DNA of 64,000 nucleotides from Klenkia marina. GTDB lineage: Bacteria > Actinomycetota > Actinomycetes > Mycobacteriales > Geodermatophilaceae. The notes below the pieces were generated by a model, which was not told the DNA's origin, did not search any database, and saw nothing but the letters and a program-made list of their open reading frames with translations. The stretch lies in assembly GCF_900101025.1 (NCBI RefSeq), contig NZ_FMUH01000003.1:1-64000 (forward strand). Direction: 5' to 3'. The translations under genes were made by a program, and so were the position numbers. Below are positions 7,400 through 14,405 of the stretch, piece after piece; within the stretch, counting starts at the first letter, position 1, and every line of letters begins with the position of its first letter.

Positions 7400-9391
7400 A
7401 TGTTCACCACCGTCCTGGTCGCCAACCGCGGCGAGATCGCGGTGCGGGTCATCCGCACCCTGCGCTCGATGGGCATCCGCTCGGTCGCGGTCTTCAGCGA
7501 GGCCGACGCCGGCGCGCTGCACACCCGGGTCGCCGACCTCGCCGTCCCCATCGGGCCGGCGCCGGCCGCGCAGAGCTACCTGTCGATCGAGCGCATCGTC
7601 GCCGCCTGCCGGGCCACCGGAGCGCAGGCGGTGCACCCCGGCTACGGCTTCCTGTCCGAGAACGTCGAGTTCGCCCGGGCGCTGGAGGCCGCCGGCATCA
7701 CCTTCATCGGGCCGCCCGTGGCCGCCATCGAGGCAATGGGCGACAAGATCCGGGCCAAGGCCACCGTGCGGGCCGCGGGCGTGCCCGTCGTCCCGGGCTC
7801 CTCCGAGCCCGGCATGGACGACGCCGCGGTGGCCGCGGCCGCCGTCGAGGCGGGGTTCCCGGTGCTGCTCAAGCCCTCGGCCGGCGGTGGCGGCAAGGGC
7901 ATGCGGGTGGTGCGCGAGGAGTCCGAGCTCGCCGAGCAGATCGCCGGCGCCCGGCGCGAGGCCCGGTCCTCCTTCGGCGACGACACGCTGCTCGTCGAGC
8001 GGTACGTGGGCAACAGCCGGCACATCGAGGTGCAGGTCATGGCCGACACCCACGGCACCGTGCTGCACCTGGGCGAGCGCGAGTGCTCGCTGCAGCGCCG
8101 GCACCAGAAGGTCGTCGAGGAGGCCCCCTCGCCGCTGCTGTCGGCCCGCATGCGCGCCACGATGGGGCAGGCGGCCGTCGACGCCGCGGCCGCGGTCGGC
8201 TACACCGGTGCGGGCACGGTCGAGTTCATCGTCGACGCCGACAACCCGCGCGACTTCTTCTTCCTGGAGATGAACACCCGGCTGCAGGTCGAGCACCCGG
8301 TGACCGAGGCCGTCACCGGCCTGGACCTGGTCGAGCTGCAGGTGCGGGTGGCGGCGGGGGAGCAGCTGCCCCTGGAGCAGGCCGACGTCTCGCTCGACGG
8401 GCACGCGATCGAGGCCCGGGTCTACGCCGAGGACCCCGCCCGCGGGTTCCTGCCCCAGGCCGGCACCGTGGTCTCGCTGACCGAGCCGGTCGGTGAGGGT
8501 GTGCGGGTCGACAGCTCGCTGGTCGAGGGCGGCGTGGTCGGCACCGACTACGACCCCATGCTGGCCAAGGTCATCGCCTGGGGCCCGACCCGCGAGACCG
8601 CCCGGGGCCGGCTGGTCGCCGCGCTCGGTCGCACCGCCGTCCTCGGGGTGTCGACCAACGTGCCGTTCCTGCGGGCGCTGCTCTCCGACCCCGACGTCGT
8701 CGCGGGCGACCTCGACACCGGGTTGATCGAGCGGCGCGGCGAGCAGCTGACCCGGGCCGAGGACCCGCCGCCGTCGGCCTACGCGGCGGTGGCCCTGGCC
8801 CTGCTGCTGGAGGACGAGCCCGCTGGAACCCGGGTCGACCCCTGGTCGGTGCCCGGCGGGTGGCGGGTCGGCGAGCACGCCTGGACCCCGCGCACGCTCG
8901 TGGTGCCCGGCGGCGAGCCCGTCGTCGTGCGCACCCGCGGCCGGGCGTCCGAGGCGCAGGTGCGCGTGGGCGAGGGCGAGCCGCTGCCGGCCCGGGCGTG
9001 GCGGCAGGGCGACCGGCTGGCCGTGACCGTCGGCGACGTGACCACCTGGTACGTGACCGCCCGCGACGGCGGCACGGTCTGGTTGGGCATCGAGGGGTTC
9101 GCGCTGCCCTTCCGGCTGGTCGAGCGGTCGGCCGGCGCAGGTGCCGCGGCTGCGGCCGACGGGGTGGTGACCGCGCCGATGCCGGGCACGGTCACCGTCG
9201 TCCGGGCCGCGGTCGGCGACGAGGTGGTGGCGGGGACCCCGCTGCTGGTCGTCGAGGCGATGAAGATGGAGCACGTGCTGACCGCGCCGGTCGACGGCGT
9301 CGTCACCGAGCTCCCCGTGACCGCCGGCCACCAGGTCCGGCTGGACGAGCAGGTGGCCGTGGTGACCCCACGGGTGCCCGAAGGGGACTGA
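7400..9391 (+). CDS. Acyl-CoA (methylcrotonyl-CoA type) carboxylase, biotin carboxylase/BCCP alpha subunit
   Basis: A 663-residue alpha chain. The N-terminal biotin carboxylase domain (about 1-445) has the ATP-grasp loop KPSAGGGGKGMRVV, the EERECSLQRRHQK-type region and FLEMNTRLQVEHPVTE. A linker domain follows, then a C-terminal biotinyl domain with EAMKMEH, biotinyl lysine about K622. It carboxylates biotin with ATP and bicarbonate and hands the carboxyl group to the beta subunit at 4955. It is separated by three bases from the acyl-CoA dehydrogenase downstream, so the two are co-transcribed and probably coupled. Substrate assignment rests on the methylcrotonyl-type beta subunit. Confidence 0.92.
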   Translation: MFTTVLVANRGEIAVRVIRTLRSMGIRSVAVFSEADAGALHTRVADLAVPIGPAPAAQSYLSIERIVAACRATGAQAVHPGYGFLSENVEFARALEAAGITFIGPPVAAIEAMGDKIRAKATVRAAGVPVVPGSSEPGMDDAAVAAAAVEAGFPVLLKPSAGGGGKGMRVVREESELAEQIAGARREARSSFGDDTLLVERYVGNSRHIEVQVMADTHGTVLHLGERECSLQRRHQKVVEEAPSPLLSARMRATMGQAAVDAAAAVGYTGAGTVEFIVDADNPRDFFFLEMNTRLQVEHPVTEAVTGLDLVELQVRVAAGEQLPLEQADVSLDGHAIEARVYAEDPARGFLPQAGTVVSLTEPVGEGVRVDSSLVEGGVVGTDYDPMLAKVIAWGPTRETARGRLVAALGRTAVLGVSTNVPFLRALLSDPDVVAGDLDTGLIERRGEQLTRAEDPPPSAYAAVALALLLEDEPAGTRVDPWSVPGGWRVGEHAWTPRTLVVPGGEPVVVRTRGRASEAQVRVGEGEPLPARAWRQGDRLAVTVGDVTTWYVTARDGGTVWLGIEGFALPFRLVERSAGAGAAAAADGVVTAPMPGTVTVVRAAVGDEVVAGTPLLVVEAMKMEHVLTAPVDGVVTELPVTAGHQVRLDEQVAVVTPRVPEGD

Positions 9392-9394
9392 GCA

Positions 9395-10555
9395 ATGGTG
9401 CTGGACTACCGGCTGGACACCGAGACCGAAGCGCTGCGGACGATGGTCCGCGAGTTCGCGAACGAGGTGGTGCGCCCGCAGATCGGGGCGTTCTACGAGG
9501 CCGACGAGTTCCCGACGGCCATCGTGCGCCAGATGGGCGAGCTGGGTCTGTTCGGGCTGCCCTTCCCCGAGGAGTACGGCGGCTCGGGCGGTGACTACTT
9601 CACCCTCTGCGTCGCGCTCGAGGAGCTCGCCCGGGTCGACTCGTCGATCGCCATCACCCTCGAGGCCGGCGTCTCGCTGGGGGCGATGCCGATCTTCCGC
9701 TTCGGCACCGAGGAGCAGAAGAAGGAGTGGCTGCCGCGGCTGTGCGCCGGGGAGGCCCTGGGTGCCTTCGGGCTGACCGAGGCCGGCGGCGGCTCCGACG
9801 CCGGTTCGACCCGGACGACGGCGAAGCTCGAGGACGGCCACTGGGTCATCAACGGGTCCAAGGCGTTCATCACCAACTCCGGCACCGATCTCACCGAGCT
9901 GGTCACCGTCACCGCGGTCACCGGCACCAAGCCCGACGGCGGCAAGGAGATCTCGGCGATCATCGTGCCGTCGGGCACGCCGGGCTTCGTCGTCGGCCAG
10001 CGGTACTCCAAGGTCGGCTGGAACGCCTCCGACACCCGCGAGCTGTCGTTCACCGACGTGCGCGTGCCCGAGGAGAACCTGGTGGGGGAGCGGGGCCGGG
10101 GCTACGCCCAGTTCCTGTCGATCCTCGACGAGGGCCGCATCGCGATCGCGGCGCTGGCCGTCGGGCTGTGCCAGGGCTGCGTCGACGAGAGCGTGAAGTA
10201 CGCCGCCGAGCGCGAGGCGTTCGGCCAGGCGATCGGCCGCAACCAGGCCGTGGCCTTCATGATCGCCGACATGGAGGTGCGCGCCTCGACCGCGCGGCTG
10301 GCCTACTACCGGGCGGCGGAGAAGATGCTGCGCGGTGAGCCGTTCAAGCGCGAGGCCGCGATCGCCAAGCTCTACAGCTCGGAGATGGCGATGGAGAACG
10401 CCCGCTACGCCACGCAGGTGCACGGCGGCTACGGCTTCATGAACGAGTTCCCGGTGGGCCGGTTCTACCGCGACGCCAAGATCCTGGAGATCGGCGAGGG
10501 CACCAGCGAGGTGCAGCGCATGCTCATCGCCCGCTCCCTGGGCGTCGGCGCCTGA
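9395..10555 (+). CDS. Acyl-CoA dehydrogenase (short/branched chain, FadE19-like)
   Basis: A 386-residue flavoenzyme that oxidises acyl-CoA to 2-enoyl-CoA, passing electrons to ETF. The acyl-CoA dehydrogenase signature GAFGLTEAGGGSDAGSTRTTA (FAD/substrate site) is at about 125-145, and QVHGGYGFMNEFPVGRFYRDAKILEIGEGTSE carries the C-terminal FAD contacts. In place of a C-terminal catalytic Glu in YG-x-E, the loop should be checked for the isovaleryl- versus short-chain type. Position directly after the carboxylase alpha gene fits isovaleryl-CoA or 2-methylbutyryl-CoA oxidation in branched-chain amino acid breakdown. A strong hairpin follows. Confidence 0.92.
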   Translation: MVLDYRLDTETEALRTMVREFANEVVRPQIGAFYEADEFPTAIVRQMGELGLFGLPFPEEYGGSGGDYFTLCVALEELARVDSSIAITLEAGVSLGAMPIFRFGTEEQKKEWLPRLCAGEALGAFGLTEAGGGSDAGSTRTTAKLEDGHWVINGSKAFITNSGTDLTELVTVTAVTGTKPDGGKEISAIIVPSGTPGFVVGQRYSKVGWNASDTRELSFTDVRVPEENLVGERGRGYAQFLSILDEGRIAIAALAVGLCQGCVDESVKYAAEREAFGQAIGRNQAVAFMIADMEVRASTARLAYYRAAEKMLRGEPFKREAAIAKLYSSEMAMENARYATQVHGGYGFMNEFPVGRFYRDAKILEIGEGTSEVQRMLIARSLGVGA

Positions 10556-10594
10556 GCGTCCCCCGCAGCGTCGACCAGGGGGGTGCACGGAACT

Positions 10595-10630
10595 CCGTCC
10601 TCCTCCACCGGATCCGGTGGAGGACGACGG
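10595..10630. terminator. Bidirectional hairpin terminator
   Basis: Two 16-base arms around a GATC centre (CCTCCACCG-GATC-CGGTGGAGG core, one mismatch further out) lie between the ends of two convergent genes. A smaller CCTCC/GGAGG hairpin follows at once. There is no T-run, as is common in high-GC actinobacteria. Confidence 0.7.
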
Positions 10631-10688
10631 ACCTCCGTGGAGGAGGACGCCGCCCGAGGCGCCCCTGCGGACCCGCCTCGCGCCCGCG

Positions 10689-11699
10689 TCAGGCGGTCAC
10701 GTCGACCAGCACCTTCCCGACGACGGCGTCCTGCACGGCCTGGTGCGCCGCGGCGGTCTCGGCCAGCGGGTACCGGTGCAGCGGAAGCCCGGCGTCCTCG
10801 CCGACCCGGATCGCCCCCGCCGCCAGGGCGGTCGAGATGTCCGCGACGGCCTGGGTCTTGGCCTCGGCCGGCGCGGTGTAGACCAGCACGAACTGGAACC
10901 GGGTGTTCAGCGCCATGAACGCCCGGGTGGGGGCGCTGAACTCGGGCCCGCCGTCGTCGGCGTAGATCGCGAGCGACGCGTGCTGGGCGACCAGCTTCGT
11001 GTCGACCTCGGCATTGGCCCGGATGTTGACCTCGACGACGGCCTGGACGCCGTCGGGCGCGATCTCCCGCACCCGGGCGGCGACGTCCTCGCGCCGGTAG
11101 TCCACGACGTGGTGGGCGCCGGCGGCCCGGGCGAGCTCGGCCTTCTCCGGTGAGCTGACGGTGGTGATGACCGTGGCGCCGGCCCAGCGGGCCAGCTGGA
11201 TCGCGGCGTTGCCCACCGCGCCGGCGCCGCCCTGCACGAGCACGGGGACGCCGTCCAGCGACCCGGGCGCCAGGTGGCGGGGGAGGTGCTCGGCGACGGT
11301 GAGGCAGCGGTGCGCGGTCATGAACGGGATGCCGAGCGCCGCGCCGAGCTCGAAGGGGTGCTCGCCCAGCGGCACGGCCTGCTCGGCGCGGACGACGGTG
11401 TGCTCGGCCGCCGTCCCGGTCGGGCGCTGCCAGGCGGCCTCCCAGACCCACACCCGCTCGCCGACCCGGCCCGGGTCCACGCCTTCGCCGACCGCGTCGA
11501 CGGTGCCGGCGCCGTCCTGGTTCGGGGTCTTGCCGCCGTCGCCGGGGTCGGCGGTGCTGCGGGACTTCCAGTCGGTCGGGTTGACCCCGGAGAGGGCGAG
11601 CCGCACCCGCACCTCGCCGGGCCCCGGCTCGGGGGTCGGGCGGTCGGTGAGCTGCAGGACGTCGGGGCCACCGGTCTCGGTGTAGGTGATCGCACGCAC
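10689..11699 (-). CDS. Zinc-independent quinone oxidoreductase / MDR-family alcohol dehydrogenase
   Basis: A 336-residue NADPH-dependent oxidoreductase of the quinone reductase branch of the MDR superfamily. The N-terminal GroES-like fold has LSGVNPTDWKSRS and QDGAGTVDAVGEGV. The Rossmann half has VLVQGGAGAVGNAAIQLARWAGATVI (GGxGxVG) and VVDYRREDV. The structural and catalytic zinc cysteines of alcohol dehydrogenases are absent, supporting a quinone or enone reductase. It starts with GTG 50 bases beyond the stop of the glycosyltransferase, with a long hairpin between them, so it is probably its own transcript. Confidence 0.9.
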   Translation of the reverse strand: MRAITYTETGGPDVLQLTDRPTPEPGPGEVRVRLALSGVNPTDWKSRSTADPGDGGKTPNQDGAGTVDAVGEGVDPGRVGERVWVWEAAWQRPTGTAAEHTVVRAEQAVPLGEHPFELGAALGIPFMTAHRCLTVAEHLPRHLAPGSLDGVPVLVQGGAGAVGNAAIQLARWAGATVITTVSSPEKAELARAAGAHHVVDYRREDVAARVREIAPDGVQAVVEVNIRANAEVDTKLVAQHASLAIYADDGGPEFSAPTRAFMALNTRFQFVLVYTAPAEAKTQAVADISTALAAGAIRVGEDAGLPLHRYPLAETAAAHQAVQDAVVGKVLVDVTA

Positions 11700-11710
11700 C
11701 CCACCTGCCT

Positions 11711-11746
11711 ACCCGGTCGCGGATGCCGGCGCATCCGCGACCGGGT
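11711..11746. terminator. Perfect 16-bp hairpin terminator
   Basis: ACCCGGTCGCGGATGC and its exact reverse complement flank a 4-base loop, five bases after the glycosyltransferase stop and upstream of the quinone oxidoreductase start. It should end the leftward glycosyltransferase transcript. Confidence 0.8.
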
Positions 11747-11751
11747 GAGGA

Positions 11752-13248
11752 TCAGACCTGGAAGCCCCGCTGCCGGCGGACGAGCTTCTTGATCATGAAC
11801 AGCGTCTGCAGGACGGTCAGCAGGTACAGCACCGGCCAGCCGATGGACAGGATCGCCGACTGCAGCTGCACGCTCTGCTGGCTCCAGGCGAAGATCAGGA
11901 CGGCGAACGTGGCGACCGCGCAGACCAGCGGCATGACGTAGGCCGACCCGCGGCCACGCTCGGCGGCGGCCTGGGCGGCCCAGTTGTCCTTGTCCGAGCG
12001 GGCGAAGAACTGCGTCCACGCGGTCAGGAAGTGCCCCATGCGCAACCACATGTACAGCTCGGCCGGGGCGATGAGCAGCGCGTAGAAGATGTCCGAGGCG
12101 CTCTTGTCGTGCATCGAGGCCGCGATGCGCAGGTTGAGCATCGTCGCGACCGCCGGCGGGATGAGCCAGACCGGGTTGAAGACGAAGGCGTCGATGCTGA
12201 GCGCCGCCGCGAGCAGCAGCAGGAAGGCCATGCGGCTGACGATGTTCAGCACCATCGAGATGTTCTCGTACCAGCGCAGCCGCAGGTTCGGGTGCATGGG
12301 CTGGCCCTTGGTGTCCCCGCGCTGACCGGGCCACAGCAGGTCGATGCCGCCGTAGTTCCACTTCACCTGCTGGCCGTGCAGCGAGCGCAGGGTGGTCATC
12401 GGGCCCACGTTCGCGCGCGAGCGGGCGCTGATCTTGGTGCTGAAGCCGGCGTCCTTGATCTGCAGCGAGAGCTTGGAGTCCTCGACCTCCGAGTCGCGCA
12501 CCCACGGCGCGGCCTGGTGGTTGAGGTACATGACCTGCTCCAGCGCACGGACGCTGAACAGCGAGCACTGGCCGCCCAGCACGGCCATGTTCCGGCCACG
12601 CACCAGGTTGTCCATGTTGAACCCGGCGAACTGCGCGCGCTGCCCGGCGACCAGGAACTTGGCCATCGGGCCCTTCACCGTCGACTTGTCGAAGGAGTAG
12701 ATGGCCGACAGGCCACCGATGCGCTGGTCGGTCACCATCTCCTTCTCCATCCACTCGACGCAGAAGCGGTCGAGGGTGGTGTCGCCGTCCACACCGAGGA
12801 TGTAGTCGTGCCCGCGGCTGACGTAGTAGCCGAAGTTCAGCGCGCCGACCTTCTTGTCCGGGTTGACCCCGATGTCGTGCACGTGCACGACGGTCGAGTA
12901 CTTCTGGCCCTTGACGACCCGCTCGTGCTCGCCGGCGAAGCCCTGGGCGATCTCGCCGGTGTCGTCGTCGGTGTTGTTGATGACGACGTGGATGGTGTCC
13001 GGCGGCCGGGTCTGGGACAGGATCGAGGTGAGGACGGCGGCGATCGTGCCCTCCTCGTTGTAGGCGGGGATGACGCAGGCGATGGTGGCGTGCCGGCGCG
13101 TGGTGGAGGTGTTCCAGTCCGCGAACTGCTCGGGGACCAGCGTGCTCACGTCGGGGATCTCGTCCCCGGAGCGGGCGAGCAGGGTGATCCGGTCGGTGGA
13201 CCGGCGCATGCCGCGCGTGGTGGTCCCGGGGACGGCGATCTCGGTCAT
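11752..13248 (-). CDS. Membrane glycosyltransferase, family 2 (cellulose/hyaluronan synthase-like)
   Basis: A 498-residue processive-type GT2. The catalytic domain (about 55-330) has CVIPAYNEEGTI, DGDTTLD (D-x-D), EVEDSKLSLQI (ED acceptor motif) and GQQVKWNYGG (a Q-x-x-R/K-W variant). Four to five transmembrane helices follow, ending in a basic tail LVRRQRGFQV. It probably polymerises a nucleotide-sugar at the membrane into an exopolysaccharide or transfers a sugar to a lipid. The ATG start (MTEIAVPG) overlaps the stop of the lipoprotein gene by 4 bp (ATGA) behind AGGAG, so the two are coupled. A broken copy of its 3' end lies at 14205. Confidence 0.9.
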   Translation of the reverse strand: MTEIAVPGTTTRGMRRSTDRITLLARSGDEIPDVSTLVPEQFADWNTSTTRRHATIACVIPAYNEEGTIAAVLTSILSQTRPPDTIHVVINNTDDDTGEIAQGFAGEHERVVKGQKYSTVVHVHDIGVNPDKKVGALNFGYYVSRGHDYILGVDGDTTLDRFCVEWMEKEMVTDQRIGGLSAIYSFDKSTVKGPMAKFLVAGQRAQFAGFNMDNLVRGRNMAVLGGQCSLFSVRALEQVMYLNHQAAPWVRDSEVEDSKLSLQIKDAGFSTKISARSRANVGPMTTLRSLHGQQVKWNYGGIDLLWPGQRGDTKGQPMHPNLRLRWYENISMVLNIVSRMAFLLLLAAALSIDAFVFNPVWLIPPAVATMLNLRIAASMHDKSASDIFYALLIAPAELYMWLRMGHFLTAWTQFFARSDKDNWAAQAAAERGRGSAYVMPLVCAVATFAVLIFAWSQQSVQLQSAILSIGWPVLYLLTVLQTLFMIKKLVRRQRGFQV

Positions 13249-13934
13249 TCGGACTCCTGCGCGGCGGTGAAGGGCAGCACGAGGCTGTCCAGGACGGTCT
13301 GTCGGAAGTAGCGCTGCGACCCGGGCTCGGTCTCGACCAGCAGGTCGAACTGCAGCGAGACGGTCGCCGAGGTGGCGCCGGGTGCCGAGGCGGGGAGGGT
13401 CAACGCCGTCCCGTAGGTGTAGGGGGCCTGCAGGGCGAACTCGCCCCGGTCGTCGGACAGCGAGGTGCGGCTGGTGCCGTCGTCGAGCACCGCGCTGAAG
13501 CGGGTGACGAGGACCTCGATGCGCGAATCGTCGCCGCCCTCGAGGTGGGCCGACAACTGGACGGTCTTCTCCTCGGCCGCGGTCCAGGTGGTGGGGGAGC
13601 CGGTGGTCCACCAGTCGACGACCAGCTGGCGGTCCCCGGCGGCGACTGCGTGGGTGACCGAGCCCGGGTCCAGCTCGCCGGCCGGGCGCGGCGCGACGGT
13701 GGGGGTGGTCGCGGTCGGCGTGCTGACGGCCTGCACCGCCTCGACCTCGGCGGTGGGGGACGGGCTCGCGGCCCGGGTGGTCGTCGCGGCGGTGGTGGCG
13801 GTGTCGGCCGCCGACGGGCTCATGCTCACGTCGGGCAGCTGGCAGGCGCTCAGGGCAGCCGTGCCGGTCAGCACCGCCCCGATGAGCAGTGCCCGGGTCC
13901 GTCGGGATCGGGGGGCGGGGGCGGGTGGCCTCAC
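13245..13934 (-). CDS. Secreted lipoprotein coupled to the glycosyltransferase
   Basis: A 229-residue lipoprotein. The GTG start (VRPPAPAPRS) has AGGAG eight bases upstream; the longer frame from 14060 lacks one. A basic N-region and hydrophobic stretch lead to the lipobox LSAC, lipidated Cys about C31. A Ser/Thr/Ala-rich stalk (about 35-85) precedes a beta-rich domain of about 140 residues with no family that I recognise. The 4-bp overlap with the glycosyltransferase implies a joint role, perhaps polymer export or anchoring outside the membrane. Function is inferred from context only. Confidence 0.8.
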   Translation of the reverse strand: MRPPAPAPRSRRTRALLIGAVLTGTAALSACQLPDVSMSPSAADTATTAATTTRAASPSPTAEVEAVQAVSTPTATTPTVAPRPAGELDPGSVTHAVAAGDRQLVVDWWTTGSPTTWTAAEEKTVQLSAHLEGGDDSRIEVLVTRFSAVLDDGTSRTSLSDDRGEFALQAPYTYGTALTLPASAPGATSATVSLQFDLLVETEPGSQRYFRQTVLDSLVLPFTAAQESE

Positions 13935-14151
13935 GTCGGGGTCTCCTGGGTGGCGACACGGGTCGCGCATCGAGATGGGTGCACCGGGTCGCCGTCGTCC
14001 CGGGCTGTCAGTGACGACGATGTGACCGGACGTGAGGGGGGTCAAGGGTTGCCGTGCCACGCCGGACCCGTTGGGGTGGTTTCCGTCGCGGGTCCACCCG
14101 ATCGGGCTAGCGACCGGGCGGTGCCCGCCGCGGAGTGACCTCGTGGGACGA

Positions 14152-14188
14152 CGACGGGGCCCACGGTCGATGACCGTGGGCCCCGTCG
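14152..14188. terminator. Strong hairpin terminator after the glycosyltransferase remnant
   Basis: A perfect 17-base-pair stem with the loop GAT (inner arms ACGGGGCCCACGGTC and GACCGTGGGCCCCGT). It lies 17 bases beyond the stop codon of the truncated glycosyltransferase copy and is presumably a relic of that gene's own terminator. Confidence 0.75.
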
Positions 14189-14204
14189 GGGTGGGTGGGC
14201 TGCG

Positions 14205-14322
14205 TCAGACGGTGAAGCCCCGCTGCCGGCGGACGAGCTCCTTGATCATGAACAGCGTCTGCAGCACGGTGATGAGGTAGAGCACCGGCCACCCGACCGA
14301 CAGGATCGCCGACTGGATGCCG
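14205..14322 (-). pseudogene. C-terminal remnant of a second GT2 glycosyltransferase
   Basis: About 37 codons ending in a stop at 14205 encode QSAILSVGWPVLYLITVLQ, then TLFMIKELVRRQRGFTV. This is nearly the same as the last residues of the intact glycosyltransferase at 11752 (SIGWPVLYLLTVLQ, MIKKLVRRQRGFQV). Upstream of it the similarity ends abruptly near a small CCGCGG-TTT-CCGCGG palindrome (14320-14334) and no start codon or catalytic domain exists. It is the 3' stub of a former paralogue that kept its terminator, most simply left by deletion or recombination between the two copies. Confidence 0.75.
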
Positions 14323-14405
14323 CGGTTTCCGCGGAGTAGTTCAATGCTCACGCACAGTCGATGCAACAACCGGGCGATGACGTTCCGTGGTGGTGCGGCG
14401 ACCGA

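Noticed and set aside
6932-10588. A 1218-codon open frame on the minus strand
   Set aside because: It lies antisense to the biotin carboxylase and acyl-CoA dehydrogenase genes, which have intact catalytic motifs. Long antisense frames are expected in DNA with very high GC at third positions.
10583-10688. A small coding gene between the acyl-CoA dehydrogenase and quinone oxidoreductase
   Set aside because: The region is a convergent intergenic space filled by palindromic hairpins and the open frames there have no start signals.
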